Shown in pieces: positions 4,795-5,118 of a DNA stretch of 5,118 nt. Location of the stretch: positions 1 to 5,118 of the forward strand of contig JAFSQO010000007.1 in NCBI GenBank assembly GCA_017446645.1, given 5' to 3'. Under the pieces are notes generated by a model that was not told the origin of the DNA, did not search any database, and was given only the letters and a program-made list of their open reading frames with translations. This DNA is from Synergistaceae bacterium. Lineage in GTDB: Bacteria > Synergistota > Synergistia > Synergistales > Aminobacteriaceae. The translations under genes and the position numbers were made by a program. Position 1 is the stretch's first letter. Every line of letters begins with the position of its first letter.

Positions 4795-5118
4795 ATGAGC
4801 AAAGTTTTATTCATTAATCAGAAAGATTATACACAACAGGAAATAGACAGCGCAGTTCTCAGGGCATTCAATCACTTCGGGGGCGTTAATAATTTCGTCA
4901 AGTCAGGTGAAAGGGTTCTGCTCAAGGTGAATCTTGTCTCAGGCCACGACATAGCAAGACGAGTTACGACTGACCCGTCAATAGTGAGAGCCGTTGCAAA
5001 GTTGATTCTCTCAGCCGGAGCAACTCCCTTCATAGCAGACAGTCCCGGAATCGATAACTTCAAGTCAGCAGCAAAGAAGGCAGGTTTCATTGATATTGCC
5101 AACGAACTCGGCATAGAG
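4795..5118 (+). CDS. DUF362 domain protein (N-terminal 108 residues, cut by window edge)
   Basis: An open frame from the ATG at 4795 reaches the right edge without a stop. The sequence shows the DUF362 pattern: ERVLLKVNLVSG (39-50), TTDPSIVRAVAKLILSAGA (58-76) and the ADSPG motif (81-85). Complete members are often around 300-400 residues and frequently carry a C-terminal pair of ferredoxin-type 4Fe-4S motifs; whether this one does cannot be seen. DUF362 proteins are common in anaerobes and suspected of redox or cofactor-related roles, but the function is not established. There is no signal peptide. The ribosome binding site is poor: only a GAAAG 14 bases upstream, with an A-rich leader. It is transcribed divergently from hslV. 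Confidence 0.88.
   Translation, partial: MSKVLFINQKDYTQQEIDSAVLRAFNHFGGVNNFVKSGERVLLKVNLVSGHDIARRVTTDPSIVRAVAKLILSAGATPFIADSPGIDNFKSAAKKAGFIDIANELGIE

Noticed and set aside
1..5118. CRISPR array, tRNA, rRNA, insertion sequence or prophage attachment site
   Set aside because: No regularly spaced repeat array, tRNA-like cloverleaf, transposase fragment or terminal inverted repeats could be seen in the window.

Overview
The window is chromosomal sequence of moderate GC content, apparently from an anaerobic, Gram-positive-type or related bacterium. The best clue is a minus-strand operon hslV-hslU-codY. CodY is almost confined to Bacillota, where it commonly follows hslVU (clpQ-clpY). I also recall CodY annotations in Synergistota. 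The edge genes (a DUF2828 vWA protein and a DUF362 protein) fit anaerobic Clostridia or Synergistota, but the phylum cannot be fixed from this sequence alone.

Layout, left to right. (1) Positions 1-911, minus strand: the N-terminal 303 residues of a DUF2828 / von Willebrand factor A protein that runs off the left edge just after its metal-binding DxSxS motif. (2) 912-1137: a divergent intergenic region with a 17-bp direct repeat spaced exactly 60 bp apart, a run of ten T, two competing hairpins and a TATAAT box. (3) 1138-1737, plus strand: a small predicted exported protein with two homologous Cys/His (zinc-ribbon-like) halves, followed by a rho-independent terminator. (4) 1782-4613, minus strand: the operon hslV, hslU, codY, read in that order. 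(5) 4614-4794: an AT-rich divergent control region with an extended -10 promoter to the right and two partial CodY-box-like sequences. (6) 4795-5118, plus strand: the first 108 residues of a DUF362 protein, cut by the right edge.

How the genes relate: HslV (threonine peptidase) and HslU (AAA+ unfoldase) form a two-component, proteasome-like protease. CodY, made from the same transcript, is the branched-chain amino acid/GTP-responsive global regulator, so protein turnover and amino-acid sensing are co-expressed. The convergent exported protein and the two edge genes have no evident functional link to the operon.

Most of the window is conventional. The points most worth a second look are the start of hslV, which appears to be CTG (the first ATG/GTG/TTG in frame would delete the catalytic threonine), the internally duplicated exported Cys/His protein, the structured 912-1137 spacer, and the unusual CodY N-terminus and effector-pocket region. 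I did not find a clearly new multi-gene system.
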